Source of the DNA: Cyanobacteria bacterium UBA7753
GTDB taxonomy: Bacteria > Cyanobacteriota > Vampirovibrionia > Gastranaerophilales > Gastranaerophilaceae
Length of the DNA: 64,000 nt
Assembly: GCA_002481545.1 (NCBI GenBank)
Contig: DLEF01000057.1
Location: forward strand, 1-64,000
Direction: 5' to 3'
The translations under genes were made by a program, and so were the position numbers. The notes under the pieces are model-generated. The model made no database searches. It was not told the DNA's origin and saw nothing but the letters and a program-made list of their open reading frames with translations. Below are positions 8,305-17,362 of this stretch, one piece after another. Every line of letters begins with the position of its first letter. Position 1 is the first letter of the stretch.

Positions 8305-9606
8305 TTAACCTTGGATTTTATTCATACAGCAGTTTTTGAATTTTTTACCGCTTCCGCAAGGGCAAGGATCATTACGCCCGACATTTTTATAAGAAATATT
8401 CTTTTGTGTCTCTGATAACTGCTGCTCATCATTTTCTTGTTCATCCAACATATTTATTGATGCTGAAAATACTATCGAATGGAATAATACGGAGGTCGAA
8501 GAATAAATCTTACGTTTTAAGAACTCCGGTTTATATGTTTCAATCAACGTATCAAGCGTATAATCAGTGCCTAAAACTTCATTTATCTTATCCGTGAAAT
8601 TAGGATATTTATTTGCAATTCGTCTCAAAATCTTATCTGATATAGCATCGTTTTTAAGGAAGTACTCTATGCAACCTTTTTCATCATTGATTTTTTCGCC
8701 TTCAAATATCAGGCAGAAAGTTCTGTAGAACGGAATAGAATAAAGCCCTAATTCTTCATCCGATATAATACCTACGTCATAAAGTTCCAAGTGAGAAGAG
8801 AACCCGCCTATTGATTTTTCCAAGAAATTGTTAAATCCGTTATTCAACTCTCTTATCGTGAAATATTTATACTCTTCAAGAGGTTTCTTAGCCGCCTCCA
8901 TATCGAGGTTCTTGAGTTCATCTTCATCATTCAATACTCCGATAATGGTATCGGCAAATCTGTTTGTTGTGATAAATTCGTCCGTTCCGAATATATCAAG
9001 GAATTTCTTGTGCATTGTTTTGATATCGTCAGCAATCTCTTTATCTTTAGCGGGATTATCCTCATATACAAGCCAAGGAGCTTGAATAATCTTTATGATT
9101 GCGTATCTTATCGCGTCTTTTAATCTGTTTGACGGGAGCATATTATCAATTCCGATAAGGAAATATTCCTCGTTTAATTTAAAGATACGAGCAACGATAA
9201 ACTCACCCGGGATTACTCCTCTAAAGCTTGTCATCTTTGTAAGAGATAAAACTGTGTATTCTTTCTCGTTTACAAGATTAAACAAACTAAATCCGTTTTT
9301 AAGAATTTTTTCAACTCTAAATATAGAATATTGCGCGGTCAGGAAACTTTTTGCGATATCTTCGCTAGATGCGGTGTTACTTTCAACAAAGAGTTCCGCA
9401 ACACTCTTTGCAGGTTCGCCCAAGTTTCTTTCAAAAGCATACGGAATAAATAACTTTTCCATCTGTGACGGAGTAGGCTCCTTTACCCCCATAGTCGCTA
9501 AATATTCTTTAAAATCTTCTTTTGTTTGCTCGTTTGTCTGAACAAACTCAAACAATTCTTTTATTACACCGTTTATTGCGTTTATCTTATCAATAACAAC
9601 TGTCAT
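8305..9606 (-). CDS. SEC-C motif protein of unknown function
   Basis: 433 residues. The C-terminus carries a SEC-C zinc-binding motif (GRNDPCPCGSGKKFKNCC), known from SecA tails and many unrelated proteins, where it binds zinc and often contacts the ribosome or SecB. The remaining about 400 residues are mostly helical with no motif I recognise. The ATG at 9606 is chosen over a TTG four codons upstream because GGAGAG then sits five bases before it. No operon partner; it is divergent from the CNNM transporter gene at 9797. Confidence 0.75.
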   Translation of the reverse strand: MTVVIDKINAINGVIKELFEFVQTNEQTKEDFKEYLATMGVKEPTPSQMEKLFIPYAFERNLGEPAKSVAELFVESNTASSEDIAKSFLTAQYSIFRVEKILKNGFSLFNLVNEKEYTVLSLTKMTSFRGVIPGEFIVARIFKLNEEYFLIGIDNMLPSNRLKDAIRYAIIKIIQAPWLVYEDNPAKDKEIADDIKTMHKKFLDIFGTDEFITTNRFADTIIGVLNDEDELKNLDMEAAKKPLEEYKYFTIRELNNGFNNFLEKSIGGFSSHLELYDVGIISDEELGLYSIPFYRTFCLIFEGEKINDEKGCIEYFLKNDAISDKILRRIANKYPNFTDKINEVLGTDYTLDTLIETYKPEFLKRKIYSSTSVLFHSIVFSASINMLDEQENDEQQLSETQKNISYKNVGRNDPCPCGSGKKFKNCCMNKIQG

Positions 9607-9796
9607 ATATCTCTCCAATCTAACTTAAAACAAGATAAAATAAGTATAACACAAGCACAATGTCCGACAAATTATTATACATGCGGGTATAAAATTTGTT
9701 CTAAAATCTTAAAAGCCCCTGTTTTATACGGATAACTTGCAATTTTTCCATGAATATATTAGAATTTTAATAAAGAAAGGCATTGAGAAAAGGGAG

Positions 9797-11164
9797 ATGA
9801 CCCAGAGTATTTATTTTAATTTATTGGTAGTAATACTGTTAATCTTTGCAAACAGTTTCTTTGTAGCCTCTGAGTTTGCTATGGTAAAAGTAAGAAAAAC
9901 CCGTTTGGAGCAATTATCCTCCGAGGGTAATTCAACGGCTAAACTTGCACTCGGAATGACCGAAGACATAAACGATATGCTTGCAGCCGCTCAGCTCGGT
10001 ATTACAATTGCCAGCATCGGTTTAGGTTGGATGGGCGCAAAAACAATTGCAGACTTCCTTTACGATATTTTTACGGTAATTTTCCCGTTTATGAGTCATG
10101 ATATATGTCTTGTAATCGCGGTACCGCTTGCCTTTATTCTTATCACATTTTTTGAAGTTCTTTTAGGGGAACAGATACCTAAATGCATTTCATTACAACA
10201 CACGGAAAAAATGGCTCTGATTGTTGCACGACCGATGAAAGTTATGATGGTTGTTTTCAAACCTTTGGTATGGCTGCTTGCAACATGCGGAGATAAAATA
10301 CTTGAATTATTAAAAATTGATTCTGCTGATAAAGAACTTGTCCATACTCCTGAAGAATTGGATATGCTTGTTGATGCAAGCTATAACGAAGGCGCTTTGA
10401 ACGAAACGGAGGCAGAAATGCTCCATAATATGTTCAACTTCTCCGACCATACGGCAAAACAGGTTATGACTCCGAGAACGGATATGGTTTGTATTGAATC
10501 CGATACCCCGATAAACGAAATAGAAAAGTTTATGGCAGAAAACCAATACACAAGATATCCTGTCTATGAAGAAAATATTGATAAAATAATCGGATTTGTC
10601 CACGTAAAAGATTTATATACAAAGATAATAGAGAACAGAAATATTACTCTGAAAGAAATAGTTCGTCCGATTATGCTCGTACCTGAGACAATGACACTTG
10701 ATAAACTCGTTATAGAGTTCAGAAAACGTAAAAGCCAAATCGGGATTGTAGTTGATGAATTTGGCGGAACATCAGGGCTTGTAAGTTTGGAAGACGTCAT
10801 CGAAGAAATCGTGGGCGAAGTTCAAGACGAATTTGACCAAGACGAAGAAATAGATATTAAAGAAGTTGCGCCTAATACTTACGTCGCTAATGCAATGATG
10901 AGAATTGACGAAATTGCGGAATTTTTCGGCATAGAAGAAAATCAATTTGATTTTGATGATGTAGAAACAATCGGCGGACTTGTTGTAAAAATATTAGGCA
11001 GAATTGCCCAAGTCGGAGATGTTGTAAAAATCGACGCTCAAGGCTTGAAGTTTACGGTACAAAAAGTTGAGGGTGCCCGTATAACAAGACTTGTTATCCA
11101 AAAATATGAACCTATCCCTCAAGAAAATAACGAAGCCGTAAAACAGGAAAATAACAAAGAATAA
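9797..11164 (+). CDS. CNNM/CorC-family (HlyC-like) membrane protein
   Basis: 455 residues. The N-terminal DUF21/CNNM membrane domain (FANSFFVASEFAMVKVRKTRL, three to four hydrophobic segments to about 170) is followed by a CBS pair (MTPRTDMVCI, then YPVYEENIDKIIGFVHVKDLY) and a CorC/HlyC C-terminal domain (EFGGTSGLVSLEDVIEEIVGE). The family is linked to magnesium/cobalt efflux or divalent-ion homeostasis; older hemolysin labels are misleading. The start is uncertain: the open frame extends to a TTG at 9737, but the membrane domain begins soon after the ATG at 9797. Confidence 0.85.
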   Translation: MTQSIYFNLLVVILLIFANSFFVASEFAMVKVRKTRLEQLSSEGNSTAKLALGMTEDINDMLAAAQLGITIASIGLGWMGAKTIADFLYDIFTVIFPFMSHDICLVIAVPLAFILITFFEVLLGEQIPKCISLQHTEKMALIVARPMKVMMVVFKPLVWLLATCGDKILELLKIDSADKELVHTPEELDMLVDASYNEGALNETEAEMLHNMFNFSDHTAKQVMTPRTDMVCIESDTPINEIEKFMAENQYTRYPVYEENIDKIIGFVHVKDLYTKIIENRNITLKEIVRPIMLVPETMTLDKLVIEFRKRKSQIGIVVDEFGGTSGLVSLEDVIEEIVGEVQDEFDQDEEIDIKEVAPNTYVANAMMRIDEIAEFFGIEENQFDFDDVETIGGLVVKILGRIAQVGDVVKIDAQGLKFTVQKVEGARITRLVIQKYEPIPQENNEAVKQENNKE

Positions 11165-11214
11165 GAACGGTAAAGAATATCACATTATATTCTGACAGCC
11201 TTATTTTATTTACC

Positions 11215-12408
11215 CTAATTGAACATCTTAACGGCTCTGTCCAATATTCCGAGGCAGTATGAAATAATTATCCCGTAATTCGTAATCGGAACATGGTATT
11301 TATTTGCAATTAATATTCTTGAGAGAACCTCTTTTCTGTTCGTCATACAGGCTCCGCAGTGGATAATAAGTTTATACGGAGTTATATCAGGGAAATCGTG
11401 TCCCGTCTTATAATCAAAATCAAGTTCAAACCCGAGTTTTTTCTGTAAAAGTTTCGGTATCTTTACCCTTGCAATATCATCATCTATTGCGTGGTGGGTG
11501 CAGCTTTCCAAAACCAATACTTTATCTTGAGGCTTTAGCGTTTTAACAGCGTTTGCTCCATTTATAAACGCATTCAAATCACCTTTTAATCGTGCAAAAA
11601 GTATTGAAAAGGAAGTTAAATCAATATCATTAGGCACAATCTCGTTAACCTCTCTGAATGCCTGAGAATCCGTCACAACCATTCTCGGCTTTGTTTTCAG
11701 ATTATCTAAAACCGTTTTTAGGTTATTTACTTGAGTAACAACGGATATACAGTTATTATCCAATACATCTCTTATGGTTTGTACCTGCGGTAAAATCAAC
11801 CTGCCCTTCGGTGCCTCTTTATCTATAGGAGTAACAAGTACGACAAAATCCGATTTATCCAGTTTGTCTCCTATAATTGAGGGCGGAGTAACGAAATCAT
11901 CAGGAACTATCTTTACCAATTCTGATACAAATATATCAGTAATGTTTTCCGTTTTCGTAGCGGACAGTTCACATACATTTTTCGTATAATTGTATATTTC
12001 GTTCAATTTATCATCTGATATTTTTTCAATATCGGATTTATTAATAATAACAATATACGGAATTTTTAATTCCTTAAACTTATCCGTAAGCCCTATTTCA
12101 TAATCAGTAAACCCGACAGCCGTAGTTATTAAAACAGCAACATCAGTCCTGTTTAAGACCTTCATAGTCTTTTCAATTCTTTGTTCGGACAAATCAGTGG
12201 AATCATCAATCCCTGCGGTATCCAAAAAAGTAACAGGTCCAATTGGAAAAAGCTCTGTCGATTTTTCGACAACATCAGTAGTTGTCCCTTTTTTGTCGGA
12301 CACAATAGAGACATCCTGCGCCGTCACTGCATTCAGGAATGAGGATTTGCCGACATTTGTACGTCCGAAGATTGAAATATGTAATCTTAATGATTTTAAA
12401 GCTTTCAT
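11215..12408 (-). CDS. hydF: [FeFe]-hydrogenase maturation GTPase HydF
   Basis: 397 residues. HydF is the GTP-hydrolysing scaffold on which HydE and HydG assemble the di-iron subcluster before transfer to hydrogenase. The N-terminal G domain shows GRTNVGKS (15-22), DTAG and NKSD. The C-terminal domain has the HydF iron-sulfur ligands: CTH (C303) and HCGAC (C351, C354). This ligand pattern separates HydF from other small GTPases. The second of two close ATGs (12408) is preferred because the -10 box overlaps the first. hydE lies 12 kb away; hydG and the hydrogenase itself are not in the window. Confidence 0.93.
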   Translation of the reverse strand: MKALKSLRLHISIFGRTNVGKSSFLNAVTAQDVSIVSDKKGTTTDVVEKSTELFPIGPVTFLDTAGIDDSTDLSEQRIEKTMKVLNRTDVAVLITTAVGFTDYEIGLTDKFKELKIPYIVIINKSDIEKISDDKLNEIYNYTKNVCELSATKTENITDIFVSELVKIVPDDFVTPPSIIGDKLDKSDFVVLVTPIDKEAPKGRLILPQVQTIRDVLDNNCISVVTQVNNLKTVLDNLKTKPRMVVTDSQAFREVNEIVPNDIDLTSFSILFARLKGDLNAFINGANAVKTLKPQDKVLVLESCTHHAIDDDIARVKIPKLLQKKLGFELDFDYKTGHDFPDITPYKLIIHCGACMTNRKEVLSRILIANKYHVPITNYGIIISYCLGILDRAVKMFN

Positions 12409-12418
12409 AATTACAGTC

Positions 12419-12424
12419 ATTATA
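12419..12424 (-). promoter_or_regulatory. Extended -10 promoter for hydF
   Basis: On the minus strand TGCTATAAT gives an extended -10 (TATAAT at 12424-12419). Transcription would begin near 12412, only a few bases before the ATG at 12408 and after the ATG at 12420. No ribosome binding site fits in between, so hydF looks (nearly) leaderless. No convincing -35 is seen. Confidence 0.5.
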
Positions 12425-12540
12425 GCACAATTTTACAATAGATGAATTTATGAATACTGCGGGCATGGAAAAGCGAGCCCTACACATTTGATTTTCTCTA
12501 CTTTACTTTACTACTTTATTTACCTCGCCCCTGATGAAAA

Positions 12541-12570
12541 TTAGACTAATTTCTTTTGTTATGTTATACT
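12541..12570 (+). promoter_or_regulatory. Promoter for the transketolase-ftsEX unit
   Basis: TTAGAC (12541-12546), an 18-base spacer and TATACT (12565-12570). The expected start of transcription is about 12577. This leaves the GAGGAG at 12592-12597 as the ribosome site for the GTG at 12604. Confidence 0.55.
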
Positions 12571-12603
12571 CATAAGAGAAGAATGTTTAGTGAGGAGAGT
12601 TTA

Positions 12604-13545
12604 GTGATTATAGACAGACAGAAAAAACGTTCGGCAAGAGGAGCTTTTGGTCAGGCACTTGCTGATTTAGGTAAAACCAATAAAAACATTGTGGCATTGG
12701 ATGCGGATTTATCGGCATCAACCCAAACAAAGATTTTTGCAAAAGAATTTCCTGACAGATTCTTTGACGTAGGTATCGCAGAACAAGATTTGGTCGATAC
12801 TGCGGCAGGATTATCAACAACGGGAAAAATTCCTTTTGTAGCAACATTCGCTGTATTTGCAACCGGCAGAACGTACGACCAAATCAGAAACACGGTTTGT
12901 TATTCTAATTTCAACGTAAAAATTGTCGGAACTCACGGCGGTTTGACGGTAGGCGAAGACGGTGCAACACACCAAGCATTGGAGGATATCGGTCTAATGT
13001 CTAATCTTCCTAATATGCACGTTATTGTTCCTGCTGATTATGCAGAAACTTATTCCGCTATCAAATATGCGGCAGAACACGAAGGACCTTATTATATAAG
13101 AGTTTCCAGAGCAAGCTTACCTGATATATTTGAAGACGGCTATGAAATTTCTCCTAAAGGAAAAGTCCTCAGAGAAGGCAAAGACGTAACAGTTATTACT
13201 AACGGGGAAACTTTGGCAGAATGTGTAGAGGCAGCGGAAGAATTAAAAGACAAAGGTATAGACGTAGAATTAATCAACATGCCGTTTGTAAAACCGTTTG
13301 ACCAAGAAACGGTTATCAATTCCGCAAAGAAAACAGGGCTCGTTGTAACTGTTGAAAACCACTCCGTAAAGGGTGCGTTAGGCAGTGCAGTATGTGAAAC
13401 ATTATCTGAATTTAACCCGACAAAGGTTATCAGAATGGGCGTACACGACAGTTTTGGAAGAAGCGGTACGGCTGATGAACTTATGAAATATTTCGGGCTT
13501 GATAAAGAAAGTATAGTAAAGAAAATAGTAGAGATTAAAAAATGA
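12604..13545 (+). CDS. Transketolase, C-terminal subunit
   Basis: 313 residues. Matches the C-terminal half of transketolase: the pyrimidine-binding domain (FDVGIAEQDLVDTAAGLSTTGKIPFVATFAVFA, with the catalytic-type glutamate in GIAEQ) and the C-terminal domain. The N-terminal, diphosphate-binding half is absent upstream (hydF lies there on the other strand), so this is the split form whose partner must be elsewhere. It would serve the non-oxidative pentose phosphate pathway together with rpe (20370). The GTG at 12604 is chosen because GAGGAG lies six bases before it; ATG codons at 12556 and 12583 lack a ribosome site. Its TGA overlaps the ftsE ATG. Confidence 0.85.
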   Translation: MIIDRQKKRSARGAFGQALADLGKTNKNIVALDADLSASTQTKIFAKEFPDRFFDVGIAEQDLVDTAAGLSTTGKIPFVATFAVFATGRTYDQIRNTVCYSNFNVKIVGTHGGLTVGEDGATHQALEDIGLMSNLPNMHVIVPADYAETYSAIKYAAEHEGPYYIRVSRASLPDIFEDGYEISPKGKVLREGKDVTVITNGETLAECVEAAEELKDKGIDVELINMPFVKPFDQETVINSAKKTGLVVTVENHSVKGALGSAVCETLSEFNPTKVIRMGVHDSFGRSGTADELMKYFGLDKESIVKKIVEIKK

Positions 13546-14216
13546 TACAATTAAGATCGGTTACTAAAAAATACAAAAATAATTACGCTTTAAAAAATGT
13601 TACTCTTGACATTATGTCAGGAGAGTTCGTATTCATTACAGGTGCATCGGGAGCGGGAAAATCCACTTTGATGAAACTTCTTTACAAAGAAGAAGTTCCG
13701 ACAAGCGGAACAGTTTTAATCGGCGGGATAAATATTGCAAACCTTCCGTCGGATAAGGTTCCTAACCTCAGAAGATGCATGGGAATTGTATTTCAGGATT
13801 ATAAACTTTTACCGAATATGTCCGTATATGATAACGTTGCATACGTAATCAGAACACTCGGTATGAGTACAAAAGAAATACAAACCAGAGTATTCGGAGC
13901 GTTAAAAATTGTAGGATTAATGGACAAGAGAAACTCCAGACCAACAGAGCTTTCGGGTGGTGAACAACAGAGAGTAAGTATTGCAAGAGCAATCGTCAAC
14001 GGGCCTCCGTTACTAATTGCGGACGAACCTACCGGAAACCTTGATCCTGCAAACTCTTTGGAAATTATGAATATTTTGGACCAAATTAATAAAAGAGGTA
14101 TTACCATTATTGTATCTACACACGATAAGAGTATGGTTAATTACTTCAAAAAACGTGTTTTAACGCTTGATAAAGGCGAAATAATCAGAGATGTACAGGA
14201 AGGTACCTATGAGTAG
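13542..14216 (+). CDS. ftsE: Cell division ATP-binding protein FtsE
   Basis: 224 residues, an ABC ATPase. Walker A GASGAGKST, Q-loop VFQDYKLLPNMSVYDNVAY (typical of FtsE), signature LSGGEQQRVSIARA, Walker B LLIADEPTG, H-loop STHD. It pairs with FtsX to transmit ATP-driven signals that activate septal peptidoglycan hydrolases. It overlaps the transketolase gene by 4 bases and ftsX by 8, so the three form one operon; the link to transketolase is positional only. Confidence 0.95.
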   Translation: MIQLRSVTKKYKNNYALKNVTLDIMSGEFVFITGASGAGKSTLMKLLYKEEVPTSGTVLIGGINIANLPSDKVPNLRRCMGIVFQDYKLLPNMSVYDNVAYVIRTLGMSTKEIQTRVFGALKIVGLMDKRNSRPTELSGGEQQRVSIARAIVNGPPLLIADEPTGNLDPANSLEIMNILDQINKRGITIIVSTHDKSMVNYFKKRVLTLDKGEIIRDVQEGTYE

Positions 14217-15114
14217 GAAACAAGCACTAAAAAATCAATTTAAAGAATATATGCCAAAAGACTGGCTCGCGGATATAAGAATTGTCTACCGTATATGTAT
14301 GGAGGCAGTGAACGATATTAAACGTACAGGATTTATGAATATTGTCATTATTACCACAATGGCGGCAATATTATCAATCTTCGGGGCTTTGTTCCGCTCT
14401 ACGCTTTCGCTTGCACAATTTGCAAACGAATTGGGCTCAATCCTTGAGGTTTCCGCTTATCTTAAAAACGGAGCTCCGGCACCCGAGATGGCTCAACAGT
14501 TCTCAAGAATAGACCACGTTATAAACGTAAGAGTAATTCCGAAGGAACAATCTTGGAAAGATATGAGAAAACAAATGGATTTGCCTCGTATAAGCAATCC
14601 TTTGCCTGATACTTTACGTATTAAAGTAGATGATATTAACTACATTGACAATGTAATCGTACAAGTAAAGAAAGATCCGAGAGTCGAGAGCATAAACTAT
14701 GCGGAAGCTTTCGCAAAGAAACTGCAATTGATAACCCACGTTGTTAATACTACAACCATTATTGTTACTTTGATTGTAGCTATGCTCACAATTACCATTA
14801 TCAATAACACTATTCAACTGGTTATTCAATCAAGAAAAGATGAGATTGAAATAATGAGGCTTATGGGTGTAAGTAACTGGTATATCAGGATTCCGCTTGT
14901 ATTGCAGGGTGCGTTTTACGGGTTGGCAGGGGCACTGATTGCCTTGATACCGTTACACTTTGTACAAGTATCACTCGCTAAGGTTAACAGTTTCTTCCTG
15001 ATACCTACTCCGCTAATGGGCGAAGCAATGATTGTCGGAACACTGTTAGGTGTCGGCATCCTATTCGGTGCTTTGGGAAGCTTACTCTCTATCAAGAAAC
15101 ATTTACAAGTATAA
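14209..15114 (+). CDS. ftsX: Cell division protein FtsX
   Basis: 301 residues. Four membrane helices in the FtsX/MacB-like layout: one near residue 45, an extracellular domain (about 70-165), then three more (VVNTTTIIVTLIVAMLTI, the LVLQGAFYGLAGALIALIP region and a C-terminal helix). The conserved cytoplasmic box RKDEIEIMRLMGVSNWYIR precedes the third helix. Permease partner of FtsE. The ATG at 14209 has AGGAAGG five bases upstream inside ftsE; the earlier ATG at 14191 has none. Confidence 0.93.
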   Translation: MSRKQALKNQFKEYMPKDWLADIRIVYRICMEAVNDIKRTGFMNIVIITTMAAILSIFGALFRSTLSLAQFANELGSILEVSAYLKNGAPAPEMAQQFSRIDHVINVRVIPKEQSWKDMRKQMDLPRISNPLPDTLRIKVDDINYIDNVIVQVKKDPRVESINYAEAFAKKLQLITHVVNTTTIIVTLIVAMLTITIINNTIQLVIQSRKDEIEIMRLMGVSNWYIRIPLVLQGAFYGLAGALIALIPLHFVQVSLAKVNSFFLIPTPLMGEAMIVGTLLGVGILFGALGSLLSIKKHLQV

Positions 15115-15194
15115 GAGCAGGGGTAAACAGGGGTAAATCTGTACTCATTGCGTTATTGTGCCTTAATGCGGATATAATATGAAAGGAAAAATAA

Positions 15195-15734
15195 ATGTTA
15201 AATACAAACGATACGGTTTTATTTATAGTTGATGTTCAGGACAGATTAGTCGGAATGCTCAAAAACAGCGAAGAAATCGCAAAGAATAACATGATTTTGG
15301 CAAAGACAGCTAAGGTTTTAGGAGTTCCAACCATTGCATCCGAACAATATCCAAAAGGATTGGGCTCTACAATTTATGAAGTCAGAGAACTTATTAACCC
15401 TGAAAATGTTTTTGAAAAAGCTTCTTTCTCTGCTTTGGACGAAGAAGGAATAAAACAAAAATTACACGAATTAAACCCGAAAAATATTATTTTGACAGGG
15501 ATTGAGTCACACATTTGTGTTTATCAAACAGCGTTAGCATTAATGAATGAAGGTTATAACGTTTATGTCGTAAAAAATGCCGTAGCAAGCAGAAAAACAA
15601 AAGATTACAGAACATCATTAGAGCTGATGAGAGACTTTGGGGCTAAATTAACCTGTGTTGAGACAGTTTTGTTCGAATTGTTAAAGACATCAAAACACCC
15701 TAATTTCAAAGAAATACAAGCTTTGATTAAATAG
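15195..15734 (+). CDS. Isochorismatase-like cysteine hydrolase
   Basis: 179 residues. Isochorismatase/YcaC superfamily fold. Catalytic aspartate in LFIVDVQDRL, nucleophile cysteine in TGIESHICVYQTA, and a likely cis-peptide region before it. The family hydrolyses varied amides and esters, so the substrate cannot be assigned. GAAAGGA lies eight bases before the ATG and a TATAAT (15173-15178) just upstream gives a short leader. Single-gene unit. Confidence 0.85.
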   Translation: MLNTNDTVLFIVDVQDRLVGMLKNSEEIAKNNMILAKTAKVLGVPTIASEQYPKGLGSTIYEVRELINPENVFEKASFSALDEEGIKQKLHELNPKNIILTGIESHICVYQTALALMNEGYNVYVVKNAVASRKTKDYRTSLELMRDFGAKLTCVETVLFELLKTSKHPNFKEIQALIK

Positions 15735-15760
15735 TTTGTATTTGATGTTAAAATAACGTT

Positions 15761-15899
15761 GGTGCGGTAGTGACCGCACCCTACTCTACAAGTAACCTAT
15801 TGACAGCTTTATAGCATTAATATAAGACATTAAATAACTGATTTTTATAGGATGTATTAGCAATAACCTCTCAAAATAGGGTGTGGTCACTACCGCACC
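15761..15899. repeat. 139-bp element with terminal inverted repeats (family B)
   Basis: The left end GGTGCGGTAGTGACCGCACC plus CCTAC (15761-15785 region) is matched in inverted orientation by TAGGGTGTGGTCACTACCGC plus ACC (15877-15899), with one or two mismatches over about 24 bases. The interior (about 92 bases) is AT-rich and has no open reading frame. Each end is itself a palindrome. The size and ends fit a miniature inverted-repeat element. No clear target duplication is visible. The same 20-base palindrome recurs at 27274, 49018 and, degenerate, at 49131. Confidence 0.65.
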
Positions 15900-15934
15900 G
15901 GCTAAACAGAACAAATACACATTAGGAGTATAAA

Positions 15935-16477
15935 ATGAAAGAATTTGAAGAAAAATCATATAAAGTATTTGATATGTTCAGTAATCACTGGGCTCTTGCG
16001 ACTGCAGGTAATATCAAAGATTTTAATACCTGCGTAATCGGGTGGGGCAGTCTTGGCAATATCTGGGGCTCGGGCAAAACCAACAAACCCATTGTGACTG
16101 TGTATATCCATCCGGCACGTTACACCAGTGAGTATATGAGAAAATACGATACCTTCACCGTAAGTTTTTATCCGAAAGAATACAGAAGAGCTCTCGGATA
16201 TTTGGGGACTCACTCCGGTCGTGACGGTGATAAAATAACCCCGTCAGGTTTAACTCCCGTGTCATTCGGTGACGGTGTAACCTTTAAAGAAACTGAATTA
16301 ACTTTCTTATGCCGTAAAATTTATCAAAATCAATTTTCAAAAGAAGGACTAGCGGACGACATAAAAGAATATTATGCGGCTAATCCGAAACTGTATCCGT
16401 CTGACAGTGCCGACGGTTGGCAGCCTCATTATATGTTTATCGGTGAGATTCTTGAGGTTGAAGATAAACAAGGATAA
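15935..16477 (+). CDS. Flavin reductase family protein
   Basis: 180 residues. Resembles FMN-binding flavin-reductase-like proteins (split-barrel): WALATAGNIKDFNTCVIGWGSLGNIWG near the N-terminus, then VTVYIHPARYTSEYM and TFTVSFYPKEYRRALGYLGTHSGRD. Such proteins bind FMN and act as reductases or of unknown role in anaerobes. The substrate is unknown. AGGAG seven bases upstream supports the start. It follows the family-B element directly. Confidence 0.8.
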   Translation: MKEFEEKSYKVFDMFSNHWALATAGNIKDFNTCVIGWGSLGNIWGSGKTNKPIVTVYIHPARYTSEYMRKYDTFTVSFYPKEYRRALGYLGTHSGRDGDKITPSGLTPVSFGDGVTFKETELTFLCRKIYQNQFSKEGLADDIKEYYAANPKLYPSDSADGWQPHYMFIGEILEVEDKQG

Positions 16478-16544
16478 ATCAAAATAAAACCGTTTTTCTT
16501 GATAAAACCCGCGATTTTTGATAAAATTGAGTCTGTGAGGTCAT

Positions 16545-16964
16545 ATGAAAAAATCAGAGTTGGATTTATCGAATTTGAAAAACAGTTTAAATACATTGAT
16601 TGAATGTTATTCGGATTATACAAAGCAAGAAGATGAAAAAATGAAATCTTATATTCAAGATGCTTGTGTAAAAAGATTCGAATATACATATGAAACCGCA
16701 AAGAAAATTATGAATAAGTTTTTGAAAAAGGAATATGATAAATCGGATTTAGACTTATCAATAAACAATATATTCAGAGAAATGTATGGTCTTGGGTTAA
16801 TAGAAAATTTCGACCATTGGACTGATTACAGGTTAAAACGAAATTCCTCCTCACATGAATACAATTTAGCAAAATCAGGAGAAATTATTGATATTATCTC
16901 TGATTTTATAAACGATGTAAAATATTTGATTACCTCCCTCGAAGGAGTACTGACGGATGATTAA
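16545..16964 (+). CDS. HepT-like HEPN toxin (HI0074 family)
   Basis: 139 residues, all-helical HEPN domain of the nucleotidyltransferase-substrate-binding type. It has the motif R99-N-S-S-S-H104-E-Y106, exactly RX4HXY: the R and H form the HEPN ribonuclease site, and the tyrosine is the residue that MntA AMPylates in studied HepT-MntA systems. GAGG lies five bases before the ATG. It overlaps the mntA-like gene by 8 bases. In many such pairs the antitoxin comes first; here the HEPN gene leads. Confidence 0.85.
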   Translation: MKKSELDLSNLKNSLNTLIECYSDYTKQEDEKMKSYIQDACVKRFEYTYETAKKIMNKFLKKEYDKSDLDLSINNIFREMYGLGLIENFDHWTDYRLKRNSSSHEYNLAKSGEIIDIISDFINDVKYLITSLEGVLTDD

Positions 16965-17244
16965 GGGTATCACCTCTACGGAAGAAGAAATTATAAAATC
17001 TATTTTACAAAAATATCCCTATGATTTTTATTATTACGGTTCCAGAGTAAAAGGGGATTTTTCAAAATCTTCCGATTTGGATATTTTATTAAAGAGTGAT
17101 AAAGAAATTCCATATTCCGTAATTGACAACATTGAATTAAAATTTAACGAAAGCAAAATACCATATATCGTCAATATTTCGCAATATGCAACTATGGATA
17201 AAAACTTTTATAATCTGATAAAAAAAGATTTAATTAAGGTATAG
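16957..17244 (+). CDS. MntA-like minimal nucleotidyltransferase (antitoxin)
   Basis: 95 residues. Minimal nucleotidyltransferase fold with G28-S29, ten residues, then D40-L-D42: the GSX10DXD active-site motif. In HepT-MntA modules this enzyme transfers AMP to the tyrosine of the toxin's RX4HXY motif and silences it. The short length fits the family. Co-translated with the HEPN gene through an 8-base overlap. The pair is inferred to be a working toxin-antitoxin module from intact motifs. Confidence 0.85.
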   Translation: MIKGITSTEEEIIKSILQKYPYDFYYYGSRVKGDFSKSSDLDILLKSDKEIPYSVIDNIELKFNESKIPYIVNISQYATMDKNFYNLIKKDLIKV

Positions 17245-17362
17245 AAATTATCCTTTTTAAATTGCATTAACTAAAAGGTCTGCTTTTACAAATTCATGCT
17301 TTACATCAGCCCTGTTTTAGAGTAAAATTGAGGTGTCATTTAGTGAAAAATAGGATAGAGAG

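Noticed and set aside
9737..9796. Upstream 20 codons of the CNNM/CorC gene
   Set aside because: TTG start without ribosome site; the membrane domain begins right after the ATG at 9797. Left as uncertain rather than excluded.
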